NCBI RefSeq assembly: GCF_002843425.1
Contig: NZ_NKXO01000004.1
Location: 44,620-108,619 of the forward strand
Direction: 5' to 3'
DNA: 64,000 nucleotides
Source: Raineya orbicola
GTDB lineage: Bacteria; Bacteroidota; Bacteroidia; Cytophagales; Thermonemataceae
Shown: piece by piece, positions 46,321 through 55,351 of the stretch
How the letters are laid out: each line of letters begins with the position of its first letter
Position numbering within the stretch: position 1 is the first letter of the stretch
Position numbers and translations under genes: made by a program
Notes under the pieces: generated by a model
The model's input: only the letters and a program-made list of their open reading frames with translations
The model's database searches: none
What the model was told of the DNA's origin: nothing

Positions 46321-47889
46321 ATGAAAAATCTCATACTTGCTTTTATTTTTTTTATTTCTCTTTCTTGCTGGGCTCAACGCGAAGAGGAATTGCTCCAACG
46401 CAGACATAACCGCTTGTTAGAAGATAGAATTCGTTCATTAGAAAATAACTATCGCCACCAGATAGAAAATTTGCAGGCTCAAATTTTATTACTTTCTGCC
46501 AAAGACACTACTCAACAGAAACAAATGCTCAGTACTTTGCAATTTTACTTAGCCCAAATTGATAAAAAATACGCGGAAGAACTTAGCGACTTAAAAAAGC
46601 AGAAAGACGAACGAAAAAATGAAATTGGACAAATTGTACAAAACCATACTTTTTTACTCCAACAGCAAATTAACCAACAAGCATCTATGTTACTTTTCGG
46701 AGGTTTAGGCATTGTAGTTCTTTGTGTGGTGCTTTTCTTTGTGGCTTTGAAAATGCTTAAAGACCAACAAGAACGCCAAATGCAAAGTTTTGCTCTTAAT
46801 CAGCAAAGTGAGCTCAAAACACAGCTTTCTGTGATTTTGAAGGATATCCTGCAAAAAGAATTAAAAAGTTGGCAATCTACGCAAAATGCAAATAACAGCG
46901 AATATGAAAGTATCATTTCATCTCTCAAAAATAAAATAACTGAATTAGAAAAACAATTGAATCGCCAGAACATTGAAGATAAAACTACAATTACTAATGA
47001 ACTTTCCCCTAATAATGAAACTGAAAAACCTATTCAAACAGAGATTTTCACTATCGCCGAAATCAATACAATAAACCCCAACGAGAAAAAAATAGAAAAA
47101 GAAAGCATAGAAAACGAAAGCGAGCAAATATCCGAAAAACCTCTGTTTCACAACAACCGAGAGTGGGTAGATGCGATTGAACAAAAAATCAATGAATCTT
47201 TGAAAGAAGAAAGCATTACTGAAATAACCAATGAGGAGGAAATCGTAGAAGAAATTATTTACGAAAAAGATACTTTTCAGCCTACTGCCGAAAGTGAAAC
47301 CACCACTACTGAAACAGAAAATACACAAATCATTCATAATCCTGAATACGATAGTCTGATAGCTCAAGCTATGATGGCTTATGAAAACAAAGACTTTTCC
47401 GAAGCTATCTCGCTTTATAGCAAAGCTATTGAAATAAGTCCTGATTATTTGGCTTACACACGCAGAGCTAATTGTTATCATATTCTCAAAAAATATGACC
47501 AAGCCGCAGAAGACTATGAGAAAGCTATTCGTCTCAAAAAAGACTTTATTCCTGCATACAACAACGCTATTGAGATTTATATACTGACTGATAATTTTTT
47601 CCAAGCTCTTACACTCCTTGAACGATTAACCCCTATTGAAAAATCGCATAGCCATAAAGCTGTTGAGCTTTACCTCAAGCTCATTGCCCAAAAAGGTTTA
47701 ATGCAAAATACTGAAAAAACAGAAAGAGAAATAGATGAACTTTTGCGTGAAAACTTTACTTTTAATTTTTCAGTAAAAGAAATAGAAGATTGGCTTCTTA
47801 CTGCCGATATTGATGCCACTGATAAAAAACTCATTCGTGTAAAAACTGAACTACTAAAACTAAAAAGAGAATACGCCAGCGTAGCTTAA
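46321..47889 (+). CDS. Exported/membrane coiled-coil protein with C-terminal TPRs
   Basis: A 522-residue protein: signal peptide (to about residue 18, 'CWAQ'), a coiled coil (about 20-115), one membrane helix (about 120-143), a second coiled coil, a long Glu/Thr-rich spacer (about 210-335), and at least two TPRs near the C-terminus ('YENKDFSEAISLYSKAIEISPDY' and 'YDQAAEDYEKAIRLKKDF'). The topology puts the TPRs in the cytoplasm if the signal is cleaved. No enzyme motif is seen. It ends 1 nt before the flavin reductase gene. Confidence 0.78.
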   Translation: MKNLILAFIFFISLSCWAQREEELLQRRHNRLLEDRIRSLENNYRHQIENLQAQILLLSAKDTTQQKQMLSTLQFYLAQIDKKYAEELSDLKKQKDERKNEIGQIVQNHTFLLQQQINQQASMLLFGGLGIVVLCVVLFFVALKMLKDQQERQMQSFALNQQSELKTQLSVILKDILQKELKSWQSTQNANNSEYESIISSLKNKITELEKQLNRQNIEDKTTITNELSPNNETEKPIQTEIFTIAEINTINPNEKKIEKESIENESEQISEKPLFHNNREWVDAIEQKINESLKEESITEITNEEEIVEEIIYEKDTFQPTAESETTTTETENTQIIHNPEYDSLIAQAMMAYENKDFSEAISLYSKAIEISPDYLAYTRRANCYHILKKYDQAAEDYEKAIRLKKDFIPAYNNAIEIYILTDNFFQALTLLERLTPIEKSHSHKAVELYLKLIAQKGLMQNTEKTEREIDELLRENFTFNFSVKEIEDWLLTADIDATDKKLIRVKTELLKLKREYASVA

Positions 47890-47890
47890 T

Positions 47891-48775
47891 ATGAGTATCA
47901 AGACTATTTCCCCCCAAGAAGTCAGTATTGCTGATTTTCATAGTATTTTACTTTCAGCTGTTGCTCCTCGTCCTATTGCTTTTGCAAGTACTCTTGATAG
48001 CGAAGGCAACATAAATCTTAGTCCTTTTAGTTTTTTTAATGCCTTTGGGGCAAATCCTCCTATTCTGATTTTTTCACCCGCTCGTCGTGTTCGTGATAAT
48101 ACCACTAAACATACTTTGGAAAATGTTCGCCAAGTTCCCGAGGTAGTGATAAATGTGGTAAATTATGCTATGGTAGAACAAACCTCCCTCGCCAGCACTG
48201 AATACGATAAAGGTGTGAACGAATTCATCAAAGCGGGCTTTACACAAGTACCTTCGGTGCTTATCAAACCTCCTCGCGTGGGTGAAAGTCCTGTAGCTTT
48301 TGAATGCAAAGTATTGCAAATTATAGAAACAGGCACACAAGGCGGTGCAGGAAACTTAGTAATTTGTGAAGTGCTATTAGCTCACGTCAAAGAAGAAATT
48401 TTGGACTCCAAAGGAAAAATTGATACCCGAAAAATTGATTTGGTTGGCAGAATGGGGGGCGAGTGGTATTGCCGTGCTAATGGCGAGGCTCTTTTTGAAA
48501 TTCCTAAACCTCTTACTACCAAAGGCATAGGTATAGACCAACTTCCTGAAACCATACGTAATAGTTCTATACTCACAGGCAACAACTTGGGCAGGCTTGC
48601 GAATGTTGAAAAATTACCTTCCACAGAAGAAATTCAGAGTTTTCAAGATGATCGTTTGCAGACTATTCAACAAAATTTTTCAGGGACAGAACTTATCAAG
48701 CAAACACATCTTTATGCACAGGAACTTCTGCAAGCAGGAAAAATTCAAGAGGCTTGGCGAGTGCTTTTGAAATAA
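47891..48775 (+). CDS. Flavin reductase-like FMN-binding protein
   Basis: A 294-residue protein of the flavoredoxin/flavin reductase family. The FMN-binding split-barrel (about 10-190) carries 'VAPRPIAFASTLDSEGNINLSPFSFFNAFGANPPI' and 'RDNTTKHTLENV'. The C-terminal 100 residues are an extra helical part found in several Bacteroidota members. It likely binds FMN and moves electrons from NAD(P)H to an unknown partner. The 1-nt gap to the TPR gene indicates one transcript. Confidence 0.85.
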   Translation: MSIKTISPQEVSIADFHSILLSAVAPRPIAFASTLDSEGNINLSPFSFFNAFGANPPILIFSPARRVRDNTTKHTLENVRQVPEVVINVVNYAMVEQTSLASTEYDKGVNEFIKAGFTQVPSVLIKPPRVGESPVAFECKVLQIIETGTQGGAGNLVICEVLLAHVKEEILDSKGKIDTRKIDLVGRMGGEWYCRANGEALFEIPKPLTTKGIGIDQLPETIRNSSILTGNNLGRLANVEKLPSTEEIQSFQDDRLQTIQQNFSGTELIKQTHLYAQELLQAGKIQEAWRVLLK

Positions 48776-48803
48776 AGTTTTTCTAACTTTTCTTGAATAT
48801 GTG

Positions 48804-50690
48804 CTACCCTGTGGTTCCTCCTTTTCGCAATTCATCTACCGTTTTACGCAGAGTGATAATTTCTTTATCCTTTTCCTGAATAGCAAAAGCCATTGAGGCT
48901 TCTTTATTTTTGAGTTTTTCAAAAGCCGCTCGAACTTCCTCATATTGCTTTTCCAACTTTTTGTAATTCTCCTGACTAATATCCAAAGAGGCTTGCAACT
49001 GACTTTTTTGTTCCGAAAGCATACGCTCTTTGGAAGTCATTTCTGCCATTTTTCTTTCATATTCCTCTGCTAACTTTTGATAAGCTTCGGCAGTTTCTTT
49101 TTCACGTCTTTGCAAAACTTCTTGGGTAGATGCCAGTTCCTCTACATTTTGTCTCATTTCTTCTTCTTGGGCTTGCATTCTTTGGGCGTATTCGGTAGCT
49201 TCTTTATACAATCGCTCTGTTTCTTGATTGATACGAATAGCGGCAATAGTAGTAGCAGTACTTTCAGCAATTTTCTTTACGAACTCAATTTCATAATCTT
49301 TAAGTTTTTGGAATGAAGCTATTTCAATTGCCCCATAGATTTCCTTCTGGTCCATTAGCGGTACAATCAGCAAATTGCGAGGAGGAGCATCTCCCAATCC
49401 CGAAGTAATACGAATATAATTTTCAGGTACTTCGGTAAGATTGATAACAGCCTTCTCTAAAACAGCCTGAGCCAATAACCCATCTTCTAAATCAATAATT
49501 TCCTCCTCAAAGCGACGACGGTCGTAGGCATAACATGCTTCTAATTTCAAATACTTTTTACCCCTTTCCTCAAAAAGGGAATAAAAACCCATCTGATTTA
49601 CATTGAGATACTGTACCAAATTGTAGGTAATAGCATAAGCAAACTCCTCAAAAGAAGGATATTGCTTCCGTAAAATATCGTTGAAAAGTGCAATTCCTGT
49701 ATTTGCCCAAGTTCTTTTTTCACTTTCATCATCAATGGTTTTGAGGCTATCACGCATACGTGTAAGGGCTACTACGAGCTTATCTTGCTCATTTTTAGCC
49801 TTTAATTCAACATCAAATTCGTGATTTCCTATTGCAGTAGCAAATTCGGTAGCCTTTCGTAAGCTATCCGAAAGCCCATTGATATCTTCGGCAAGTATCC
49901 CCAACTCATCTTTTTGTTTGAAGTGCAAACGAACAGAAAAATCGCCTGATGCAATACTCCGAATAGCCTTGGCAATTTTACGAATAGGTACAACTACATT
50001 TACCGAAAATTGCCAATATACAAACACGAAAAGGGAAATATATCCAAGAAATATCAAAGCTATTTGGGTACTATTACGATTTTTTATAGTATAGAAATCT
50101 TCCCAAAGTAAATCACCCAATTCACTATTTTGCGTAAAAAGGCTGATAGTGTTATCCTGAACAAAAGCCATCGCTTGCCTACGAGCCTGATTAGGCACAC
50201 GTTTCACCGTATAAGTTACTTGCCCCGCCGCAAGAACGCTATCTATTTGTGTTACTTCGGTAGATTGAGTGAGAACTGCCAGCAAGTTTTCTCGGTAAGT
50301 TCCCCACAACTGCTTGATTTCATTTAGCTTAGAACGTGTTTTACCTGTTACAGGGCTTACGGGAACACGTTTATTCAAGATTTCAACAGTTCCACCATTT
50401 TCAAGCAAGTCTAAATTGTACTGATGTTCATTGATAGCTATTTCCAACTCTTTTTTGTAGCTTTCATTTCCCTGAAAAACTGAAAAAGCCAAAAAACCAA
50501 ATTTTTGAGCAATTACTTCATTCCTTTGAGCAACTTCTATCCCCGAAGTGCTATTTGCCAGATTTACCTCTTCATAGTTCACGAGAGCATAATTGATAAT
50601 ACTAAGTACAAGCACTATTCCTAAAAATATGAGTAGCTTTACCTGCAAATTCAGCGACTGAATACGCGTAATAAGGTTTTCTTTCGCCAT
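48804..50690 (-). CDS. HAMP-GAF coiled-coil sensor protein without an output kinase
   Basis: A 628-residue membrane sensor, paralogous to the one at 34232. Helices at about 17-35 and 210-232 flank a periplasmic region (about 36-210). HAMP (about 233-285), a linker, GAF (about 335-495) and a long terminal coiled coil (about 500-625, 'EYAQRMQAQEEEMRQNVEELAS') follow. No kinase, cyclase or chemotaxis signalling domain is present. The shared segments 'LRDSLK'/'MRDSLK', 'LLIVPL' and 'EEEMRQN'/'EEYLRQN' support a common origin of the two. Signal and partner unknown. Confidence 0.85.
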   Translation of the reverse strand: MAKENLITRIQSLNLQVKLLIFLGIVLVLSIINYALVNYEEVNLANSTSGIEVAQRNEVIAQKFGFLAFSVFQGNESYKKELEIAINEHQYNLDLLENGGTVEILNKRVPVSPVTGKTRSKLNEIKQLWGTYRENLLAVLTQSTEVTQIDSVLAAGQVTYTVKRVPNQARRQAMAFVQDNTISLFTQNSELGDLLWEDFYTIKNRNSTQIALIFLGYISLFVFVYWQFSVNVVVPIRKIAKAIRSIASGDFSVRLHFKQKDELGILAEDINGLSDSLRKATEFATAIGNHEFDVELKAKNEQDKLVVALTRMRDSLKTIDDESEKRTWANTGIALFNDILRKQYPSFEEFAYAITYNLVQYLNVNQMGFYSLFEERGKKYLKLEACYAYDRRRFEEEIIDLEDGLLAQAVLEKAVINLTEVPENYIRITSGLGDAPPRNLLIVPLMDQKEIYGAIEIASFQKLKDYEIEFVKKIAESTATTIAAIRINQETERLYKEATEYAQRMQAQEEEMRQNVEELASTQEVLQRREKETAEAYQKLAEEYERKMAEMTSKERMLSEQKSQLQASLDISQENYKKLEKQYEEVRAAFEKLKNKEASMAFAIQEKDKEIITLRKTVDELRKGGTTG

Positions 50691-50809
50691 TGATTTTTCA
50701 GTTTTTCAAAGCAAAATTCGTAATTTTTTGCAGAAAACAAAGCAAACGAAAGTTTTTTATGCAAAAACATAGAGAGGAAACATCTCAAAATTACCCCAAA
50801 AGCCTTTTT

Positions 50810-51940
50810 TTACAATTTTTGCATAATCTGTGGAATAATTTTATTTTTCCACTGCAAGAAGTTGTTTTCAGCGATGTGTTTGCGAGCCTCGCGAACCAGC
50901 CACAAATAAAAACGCAAGTTCTGAATACTTGCTATTTGCGAAGCAAGTATTTCTTTGGAAATCATCAGATGCCTCAAATAGGCTTTTGTATAAAAGCCGC
51001 TCACCTCACCTCCTAATACTTCATCAATAGGACTAAAATCATTTTTCCACTTCTCATTGCGAATGTTGATAATGCCTTGCGTAGTAAAAAGCATACCATT
51101 GCGGGCATTGCGAGTAGGCATTACGCAGTCAAACATATCTACGCCCAAAGCAATGCTTTCTAAAATATTGGCAGGAGTACCCACCCCCATCAGATAGCGA
51201 GGCTTATCAGCAGGTAGTATATCGCATACAAATTCTGTAATTTCATACATTTTTTCAGCAGGTTCTCCAACGGCAAGCCCTCCAATAGCATTGCCCTCAC
51301 GCTTCAAAGAAGCAATAAATTCCGCCGATTCTTGACGTAAATCCTTGAAAACGCCCCCCTGCACTATCGGAAATAATGCCTGTGAGTAGCCATATAGCCC
51401 TGTGGTATTATCTACACGCTCACAACAACGTTTGAGCCATTTGTGAGTAAGCATAAGCGATTTTTTAGCATAGCTATATTCGCAAGGATAGGGCGGACAC
51501 TCGTCAAATGCCATTATAATGTCTGCTCCTATTACCCGCTGAATATCCATCACATTTTCGGGAGTAAAAAAGTGATAAGAACCATCTATATGCGATTTGA
51601 ATTTTACTCCTTCATCGGTTATCTTTCTATTTTCTGCCAAAGAATATACCTGATAGCCTCCACTATCGGTAAGTATGGGCTTATTCCAACCGCCAAATTT
51701 ATGCAAGCCCCCTGCATTTTGTAAAATTTCTAACCCTGGACGTAGGTACAAGTGATAAGTATTGCCCAAAATAATTTCTGCTTGTATATCTTTGTGCAAC
51801 TCTCGGAAATGAACAGCCTTCACGGTACCTGCTGTACCCACAGGCATAAAAATAGGGGTTTCTATTGTTCCGTGGTCGGTATAAATACGCCCTAAACGAG
51901 CTTTACAAGAGCTATCCGTGTGTAAAAGTTCAAAAGTCAT
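50810..51940 (-). CDS. tgt: tRNA-guanine(34) transglycosylase
   Basis: A 376-residue enzyme that exchanges G34 for preQ1 in tRNAs decoding NAY/CAY codons. The TIM-barrel has 'TDSGGYQVYSL' (91-101) with Asp92, 'FDECPPYP' with Asp146 and 'GVDMFDCVMPTRNARNG' with the nucleophile Asp. The usual zinc site CxCxxC...H is missing: the corresponding stretch before 'KAYLRHL' has no Cys. That loss is known in Bacteroidota Tgt and need not stop activity. The gene is alone. Confidence 0.94.
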   Translation of the reverse strand: MTFELLHTDSSCKARLGRIYTDHGTIETPIFMPVGTAGTVKAVHFRELHKDIQAEIILGNTYHLYLRPGLEILQNAGGLHKFGGWNKPILTDSGGYQVYSLAENRKITDEGVKFKSHIDGSYHFFTPENVMDIQRVIGADIIMAFDECPPYPCEYSYAKKSLMLTHKWLKRCCERVDNTTGLYGYSQALFPIVQGGVFKDLRQESAEFIASLKREGNAIGGLAVGEPAEKMYEITEFVCDILPADKPRYLMGVGTPANILESIALGVDMFDCVMPTRNARNGMLFTTQGIINIRNEKWKNDFSPIDEVLGGEVSGFYTKAYLRHLMISKEILASQIASIQNLRFYLWLVREARKHIAENNFLQWKNKIIPQIMQKL

Positions 51941-52151
51941 AGTATCATTTTTGCAAAACTGCTAATTTTCTGCTTTTCAGCCAAAAAAAGATTTTTTTCT
52001 TACCAAGCAAATTACAAGAATTTAACGTTTAATGGCTTATATCTTGTGAGCAAAAATTCACAAAAATATTCCAAGAAATTAAAACCTTTTCAGAACTTGA
52101 TAAGTTATAGTGTTAGTTTTCATAATTGTAAGTTTTTGATTAGTTAGGTTG

Positions 52152-52186
52152 CACAATCCGAGCCTCGTGGGTTCGGATTGTGTTTT
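52152..52186 (+). other. Strong hairpin with T-run in the leader of the MoxR/RavA-like gene
   Basis: CACAATCCGA (52152-52161) pairs perfectly with TCGGATTGTG (52173-52182), and GCC/GGG can extend the stem inward; TTTT follows. It sits 24 nt before the ATG at 52210 and no gene ends upstream of it on this strand, so it would act as an attenuator or leader element rather than a normal gene-end terminator. Confidence 0.6.
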
Positions 52187-52209
52187 ACAAGAAAAAAGAA
52201 CGCAAAAGT

Positions 52210-53739
52210 ATGAAACGCAAAGAACGGATAAAAAAACTTCTTATACATCTTACAGAAGGCATTTTTGATAAAGATGAGATTCTGGCTCTGGGTTTGCTTG
52301 CCGCAGTAAGTGGCGAAAGTATTTTTTTACTTGGTCCGCCCGGTGTCGCCAAAAGTCTTTTGGCTCGCAAACTAAAATATGCCTTTTGTGAAGGCAAATC
52401 TTTTGAATATCTGATGAGCCGTTTTAGCACGCCTGATGAAATTTTCGGTCCTATATCTATTCGCAAACTCAAAGAAGAGGATAAATATGAACGCATCACA
52501 GCAAAATATTTGCCTGATGCCAATGTGGTATTTTTAGATGAAATTTGGAAAGCGAGTTCTGCTATTCAAAATGCCTTACTCACCATTCTCAATGAAAGAA
52601 TTTATCGGAATGGAGAGCAAGAACTACAAGTAAATATTCGTTGCATCATTTCAGCTTCCAATGAATTGCCCCAACTGGGCGAAGGCTTAGAGGCTTTGTG
52701 GGATAGATTTCTGATACGCACACAGGTTTCGGAAATTCGTAATCCGAATAGTTTTTTACAAATGATAACCTCCAATAAAGATGCTTACGCTGATACTGTT
52801 CCTGCGGAACTCAAATTAAGTGAAATTGAGTTGCAAGAATGGTCTGCCAGCATTGATAGCATAGATGTACCCGAAGTAGTGCTTAATGTAATACAAATTT
52901 TGAAACATAAAATTGAGGAATACAACCAACATCAAAGCTCACAAATTTTGGTGTATGACCGCCGTTGGAAAAAAATTATTCGTCTTTTACGAACTTCCGC
53001 TTTTCTGAATGAACGTAAGCAAGTAGATTTGATGGATTGTTTTCTTATGATTCATTGCCTTTGGAACACCCCTGAACAAATTTCTGCTATTTTTCAAATG
53101 CTTTCGGAAATTATCAGAGAACACGGCTATCATCTTACTCTTAATTTGGGAGCTTTAAGCCGCGAGTTGCAAGAGTTTGAACAGGAAGTTCGCAATGAAA
53201 CCCTAATTGCCCATCAAGTTGTGGTAGAGGAAATGCAATCAGTGGATACCGAGTTTTTAGAAGTTCTCAATATTCGCAACTATTTTGAAGGCAATCTCAT
53301 CAAAAAAGCGGATTTTGTCAAATTGAATGTAGAGGAATGGAAATCTATCAGTTTGTTTGATGTTTCCCACAATCTTGTCAATAAAATTCAGGCAAAACTT
53401 GCCTTACAAAAACATACTCTTGAAATTTTACACAATTCACAAGTTATACCTTTGAAAATCAAGACCGTAGAACGAGAAAAAACAGAATATATCAAGAAAA
53501 AGCCGCATAGTTTGGTAGAGAAGTTTTGGAATGAAAAAGCTCAAGAACTAAAAAATTACATTCATAATCAGCAAAAAAGACTTCAAGAAGATGCCCCTGA
53601 CGAGCTTAATCATCTGAAAACTAATCTTTTTGTGCCTGCACATTTAGCCGAAATTGTTGAAGCTAATATGAAAGAAAGTAGTAAAATTTTGCAAAATTTG
53701 GCTTTGCAATTAGAAAAAATTGTGCATTTATACGAGTAA
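52210..53739 (+). CDS. MoxR-family AAA+ ATPase, RavA-like
   Basis: A 509-residue AAA+ ATPase. The chosen start is the ATG at 52210 (MKRKERIKKLLIHL). Walker A is GPPGVAKS (42-49) and Walker B 'VVFLDEIW' (about 106-113). Sensor regions 'SASNELPQ' and 'ALWDRFLIR' follow. The C-terminal half has long helices and a region like the RavA extension. RavA normally pairs with the von Willebrand A protein ViaA; no such gene follows here, since the next gene is convergent. It probably remodels a respiratory or metal-dependent complex, by analogy only. Confidence 0.88.
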   Translation: MKRKERIKKLLIHLTEGIFDKDEILALGLLAAVSGESIFLLGPPGVAKSLLARKLKYAFCEGKSFEYLMSRFSTPDEIFGPISIRKLKEEDKYERITAKYLPDANVVFLDEIWKASSAIQNALLTILNERIYRNGEQELQVNIRCIISASNELPQLGEGLEALWDRFLIRTQVSEIRNPNSFLQMITSNKDAYADTVPAELKLSEIELQEWSASIDSIDVPEVVLNVIQILKHKIEEYNQHQSSQILVYDRRWKKIIRLLRTSAFLNERKQVDLMDCFLMIHCLWNTPEQISAIFQMLSEIIREHGYHLTLNLGALSRELQEFEQEVRNETLIAHQVVVEEMQSVDTEFLEVLNIRNYFEGNLIKKADFVKLNVEEWKSISLFDVSHNLVNKIQAKLALQKHTLEILHNSQVIPLKIKTVEREKTEYIKKKPHSLVEKFWNEKAQELKNYIHNQQKRLQEDAPDELNHLKTNLFVPAHLAEIVEANMKESSKILQNLALQLEKIVHLYE

Positions 53740-53741
53740 AT

Positions 53742-54176
53742 TCAAATTCTCGGTTTTTGGAAAAGATTGGTTAGCACCAAAATCAAGCCACTCACCACCA
53801 TAGTACCAAAAATGAGTAGCCAAAAAGGGTGAGCAAATTCAAAAAAAGAGTTTTTGACATAAAAATTCTCATCTCCCGTTTTGACGCTCATTTGATGCAA
53901 GATATTAGAAATATTTCGAAATGAAAGCCATAAACCAACACTCAAAAAAACAAGTCCAATGATGATAAACCCACGCTGGCGGTCTTTGGCACGGCGTAAC
54001 TCTTTAAGCACCCGAATATAGATTTTTTCAATTGCTTCATCACTCATTCTGCCCTCCATAATTACCTGAATTTCACACAGAGTACGTTTCTCCTGAATAT
54101 GTTTATGAATTTCATCAAATTCATTCACAATTTCAGGACGTTGGTAATCAGAGGCTTTACGTTTGGGGATAATCAT
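53742..54176 (-). CDS. Small membrane protein, unknown function
   Basis: A 144-residue protein with a start at 54176 ('MIIPKRKASDYQRPE'); the longer frame adds 28 residues inside the AT-rich leader. The cytoplasmic N-terminal half is charged and helical, followed by two membrane helices (about 66-86 and 116-137). No domain was recognised. It ends 2 nt from the convergent RavA-like gene. Confidence 0.65.
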   Translation of the reverse strand: MIIPKRKASDYQRPEIVNEFDEIHKHIQEKRTLCEIQVIMEGRMSDEAIEKIYIRVLKELRRAKDRQRGFIIIGLVFLSVGLWLSFRNISNILHQMSVKTGDENFYVKNSFFEFAHPFWLLIFGTMVVSGLILVLTNLFQKPRI

Positions 54177-54240
54177 AAATTTTGCTAAATTTAAGCAATG
54201 CAAATTTAATAGATAAACCACTCTAAATTCAAAAAAGTTG

Positions 54241-54248
54241 TAAATTTG
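54241..54248 (+). promoter_or_regulatory. -7 element of the Rpn-family gene
   Basis: TAAATTTG matches TAnnTTTG, 28 nt before the ATG at 54277. A clear -33 TTTG is not seen. Confidence 0.45.
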
Positions 54249-54276
54249 TAATGGAAACATCTAAAAGCAAATTTTT

Positions 54277-55341
54277 ATGGCAAAAGTAAATCCTAAAATT
54301 GATTTGGTTTTCAAAAAACTATTTGGCTCCGAAGAGAATAAGGATATACTTTTATCGCTCATCAATGCTATTTTACCCGAATATCAACAAATTGCAGATT
54401 TAACCCTCAAAAACCCCTATAACGTTTCTGACTACGCCGAAGGGAAACTCTCTATTCTGGACATTAAAGCTGAAGACGAAAATGGTAATTTGTATGATAT
54501 TGAAATGCAAATTCGTGGCTCAGAATTTTACGGAAAACGAACCCTTTATTATTGGGCAAAGATTTTTGGCTCTCAATTAGACTATCAAACAGAAGAGGAA
54601 ATCCAAAAAAAGGAAAAAAAAGGAAAATCCTACATTGACCTCAATAAATGTATAGTCATCAGTCTTATGGATTTTGATTTTTTTGATGACAACCGCTATC
54701 ATCGTTGTTTCATTCTCAAAGACCGCGAAACCAACGAAACTCATACCGATTTAGATTATTTGGACCTTTATTTTGTGGAATTGCAAAAATTTGAAAAAGT
54801 ACATAAAGAAGTAAAAACAGCTTTGGATAGGTGGATAAAGTTTTTGAATTATGCTGATTTGTACTCCAAAGAAAATTTGCCCCCCGAACTTGCAGAAATG
54901 GAAGCTATCAGAAAAGCAAGTGAAAAATTAGAAATAATGTATTTTGACAAAAAAGAGCGAGAATATTATGAAGGTCAGTACAAACGCTACCTCGATGAAT
55001 ATTCAAGAATACAAGAAGAAGTGGATAAAATTGTAAAAATGGCAGTTGAACAAGCCGTCCAAGAGGCTCTTCTAAACGCTGAACGCAAAAAACAAGAAGA
55101 GATACAGAAGGCTCTCTCCGAAGTTGAACGCAAAAAACAAGAAGAAATGCAGAAGGCTCTCTCCGAAGTTGAACGCAAAAAACAAGAAGAAATACAGAAG
55201 GCTCTTTTGGACGCAGAACAAAAAAAGCAAGAAGAGATAGTAAGGAAGGCGATAGAAAAAGGTCTAAGTAACGAGACTATTGCAAGCCTAACAGGCTTAT
55301 CTCCAAAAGAAATTGACATTATTCGTAAAAAGCTGAAATAA
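54277..55341 (+). CDS. Rpn-family recombination-promoting nuclease/putative transposase with repeat linker
   Basis: A 354-residue PD-(D/E)XK nuclease of the RpnA/transposase_31 group. The N-terminus 'NPKIDLVFKKLFGSEENKDIL' is the family hallmark. The nuclease motif lies in 'LDIKAEDENGNLYDIEMQIR' (about 61-80, Asp and Glu-x-Gln). Four in-frame 15-residue repeats (55066-55245; 'ALSEVERKKQEEIQK' type) form a charged coiled-coil linker before a small helical C-terminal region ('GLSNETIASLTGLSPKEID') that looks like a helix-turn-helix. Related proteins cause RecA-independent recombination. No transposon ends were seen, so it is treated as a resident gene. Confidence 0.88.
   Translation: MAKVNPKIDLVFKKLFGSEENKDILLSLINAILPEYQQIADLTLKNPYNVSDYAEGKLSILDIKAEDENGNLYDIEMQIRGSEFYGKRTLYYWAKIFGSQLDYQTEEEIQKKEKKGKSYIDLNKCIVISLMDFDFFDDNRYHRCFILKDRETNETHTDLDYLDLYFVELQKFEKVHKEVKTALDRWIKFLNYADLYSKENLPPELAEMEAIRKASEKLEIMYFDKKEREYYEGQYKRYLDEYSRIQEEVDKIVKMAVEQAVQEALLNAERKKQEEIQKALSEVERKKQEEMQKALSEVERKKQEEIQKALLDAEQKKQEEIVRKAIEKGLSNETIASLTGLSPKEIDIIRKKLK
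55066..55245 (+). repeat. Four tandem 45-bp in-frame repeats in the Rpn-family gene
   Basis: Units at 55066-55110, 55111-55155, 55156-55200 and 55201-55245. The middle two differ by a single base (ATGCAG against ATACAG); the outer two are more diverged. The unit keeps the reading frame, so copy number can change the length of the coiled-coil linker by 15 residues at a time. Confidence 0.92.
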
Positions 55342-55351
55342 AAAATTTACG

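Noticed and set aside
52151..52183. tRNA gene or fragment (GGTTCG-like stretch)
   Set aside because: Only a simple hairpin is present; there is no acceptor, D or anticodon arm around it.
54277..55341. Rpn-family gene as an active transposon
   Set aside because: No inverted repeats or target duplications flank it, and it sits between ordinary genes.
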